16,910 bases of DNA from Spongospora subterranea. Its lineage: Eukaryota > Endomyxa > Phytomyxea > Plasmodiophorida > Plasmodiophoridae. Both the position numbers and the translations under genes were made by a program. The stretch's first letter is position 1. Every line of letters starts with the position of its first letter. This document shows, piece by piece, positions 16,906 through 16,910 of this stretch. The stretch is taken from positions 1 through 16,910 of the forward strand of contig OUQQ01000458.1 of assembly GCA_900404475.1 (NCBI GenBank). The letters run 5' to 3'. Under the pieces are notes generated by a model. That model was not told where the DNA came from, did no database searches, and saw only the letters and a program-made list of their open reading frames with translations.

Positions 16906-16910
16906 TATTT

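Noticed and set aside
1..16910. CRISPR array, riboswitch, rRNA or tRNA genes
   Set aside because: None seen. The repeats present are tandem without unique spacers, and the content is eukaryotic.

Overview
The window is eukaryotic. It holds spliced genes, Ty1/copia LTR retrotransposon relics, a plant-type mariner relic and a Penelope-like reverse transcriptase relic. There is no bacterial-style operon and no RNA gene that I can see. The very short introns (about 29-61 nt) and the mix of transposons suggest a protist. An oomycete-like or other plant-associated protist is my guess, with low confidence.

The backbone is a tandem array of four copies of one gene, all on the minus strand: copy 0 (1-566, cut by the window edge), copy 1 (4288-6798), copy 2 (7636-10074) and copy 3 (14169-16693). 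I derived the gene model by comparing the copies. It has nine exons with GT-AG introns; seven of the nine exons have the same length in copies 1, 2 and 3 (exon 2 differs in copy 3 only by a 1-nt insertion), and frame is kept across junctions. It starts with an ATG and a signal peptide, carries two tandem 73-codon exons that are duplicates of each other, and ends in a Cys-rich C-terminal exon followed by a conserved AATAAA. In copy 2 the model is open from start to stop and predicts about 696 residues. Copies 0, 1 and 3 carry stops or frameshifts and look like pseudogenes. I do not recognise the protein family. Upstream of copies 1, 2 and 3 lies a 32-nt tandem repeat that varies in copy number (3, 2 and at least 4 units).

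The spacers between copies are filled with transposon debris. From 566 to 3570 there are an inverted repeat, a truncated mariner transposase (minus) and an internally deleted copia element (plus). From 6956 to 7475 there is unassigned sequence ending in a Stowaway/mariner-type terminal repeat at a TA. From 10250 to 12090 there are two copia fragments (minus) and a perfect 24-bp hairpin. From 12341 to 12460 there is a perfect 20-nt satellite. From 12832 to 14168 the 3' flank of copy 3 includes a Penelope-like reverse transcriptase relic that copy 1 lacks at the matching place.

The array appears to have grown by segmental duplication of gene plus flank, was then broken up by transposons, and has left one copy with an uninterrupted coding model.
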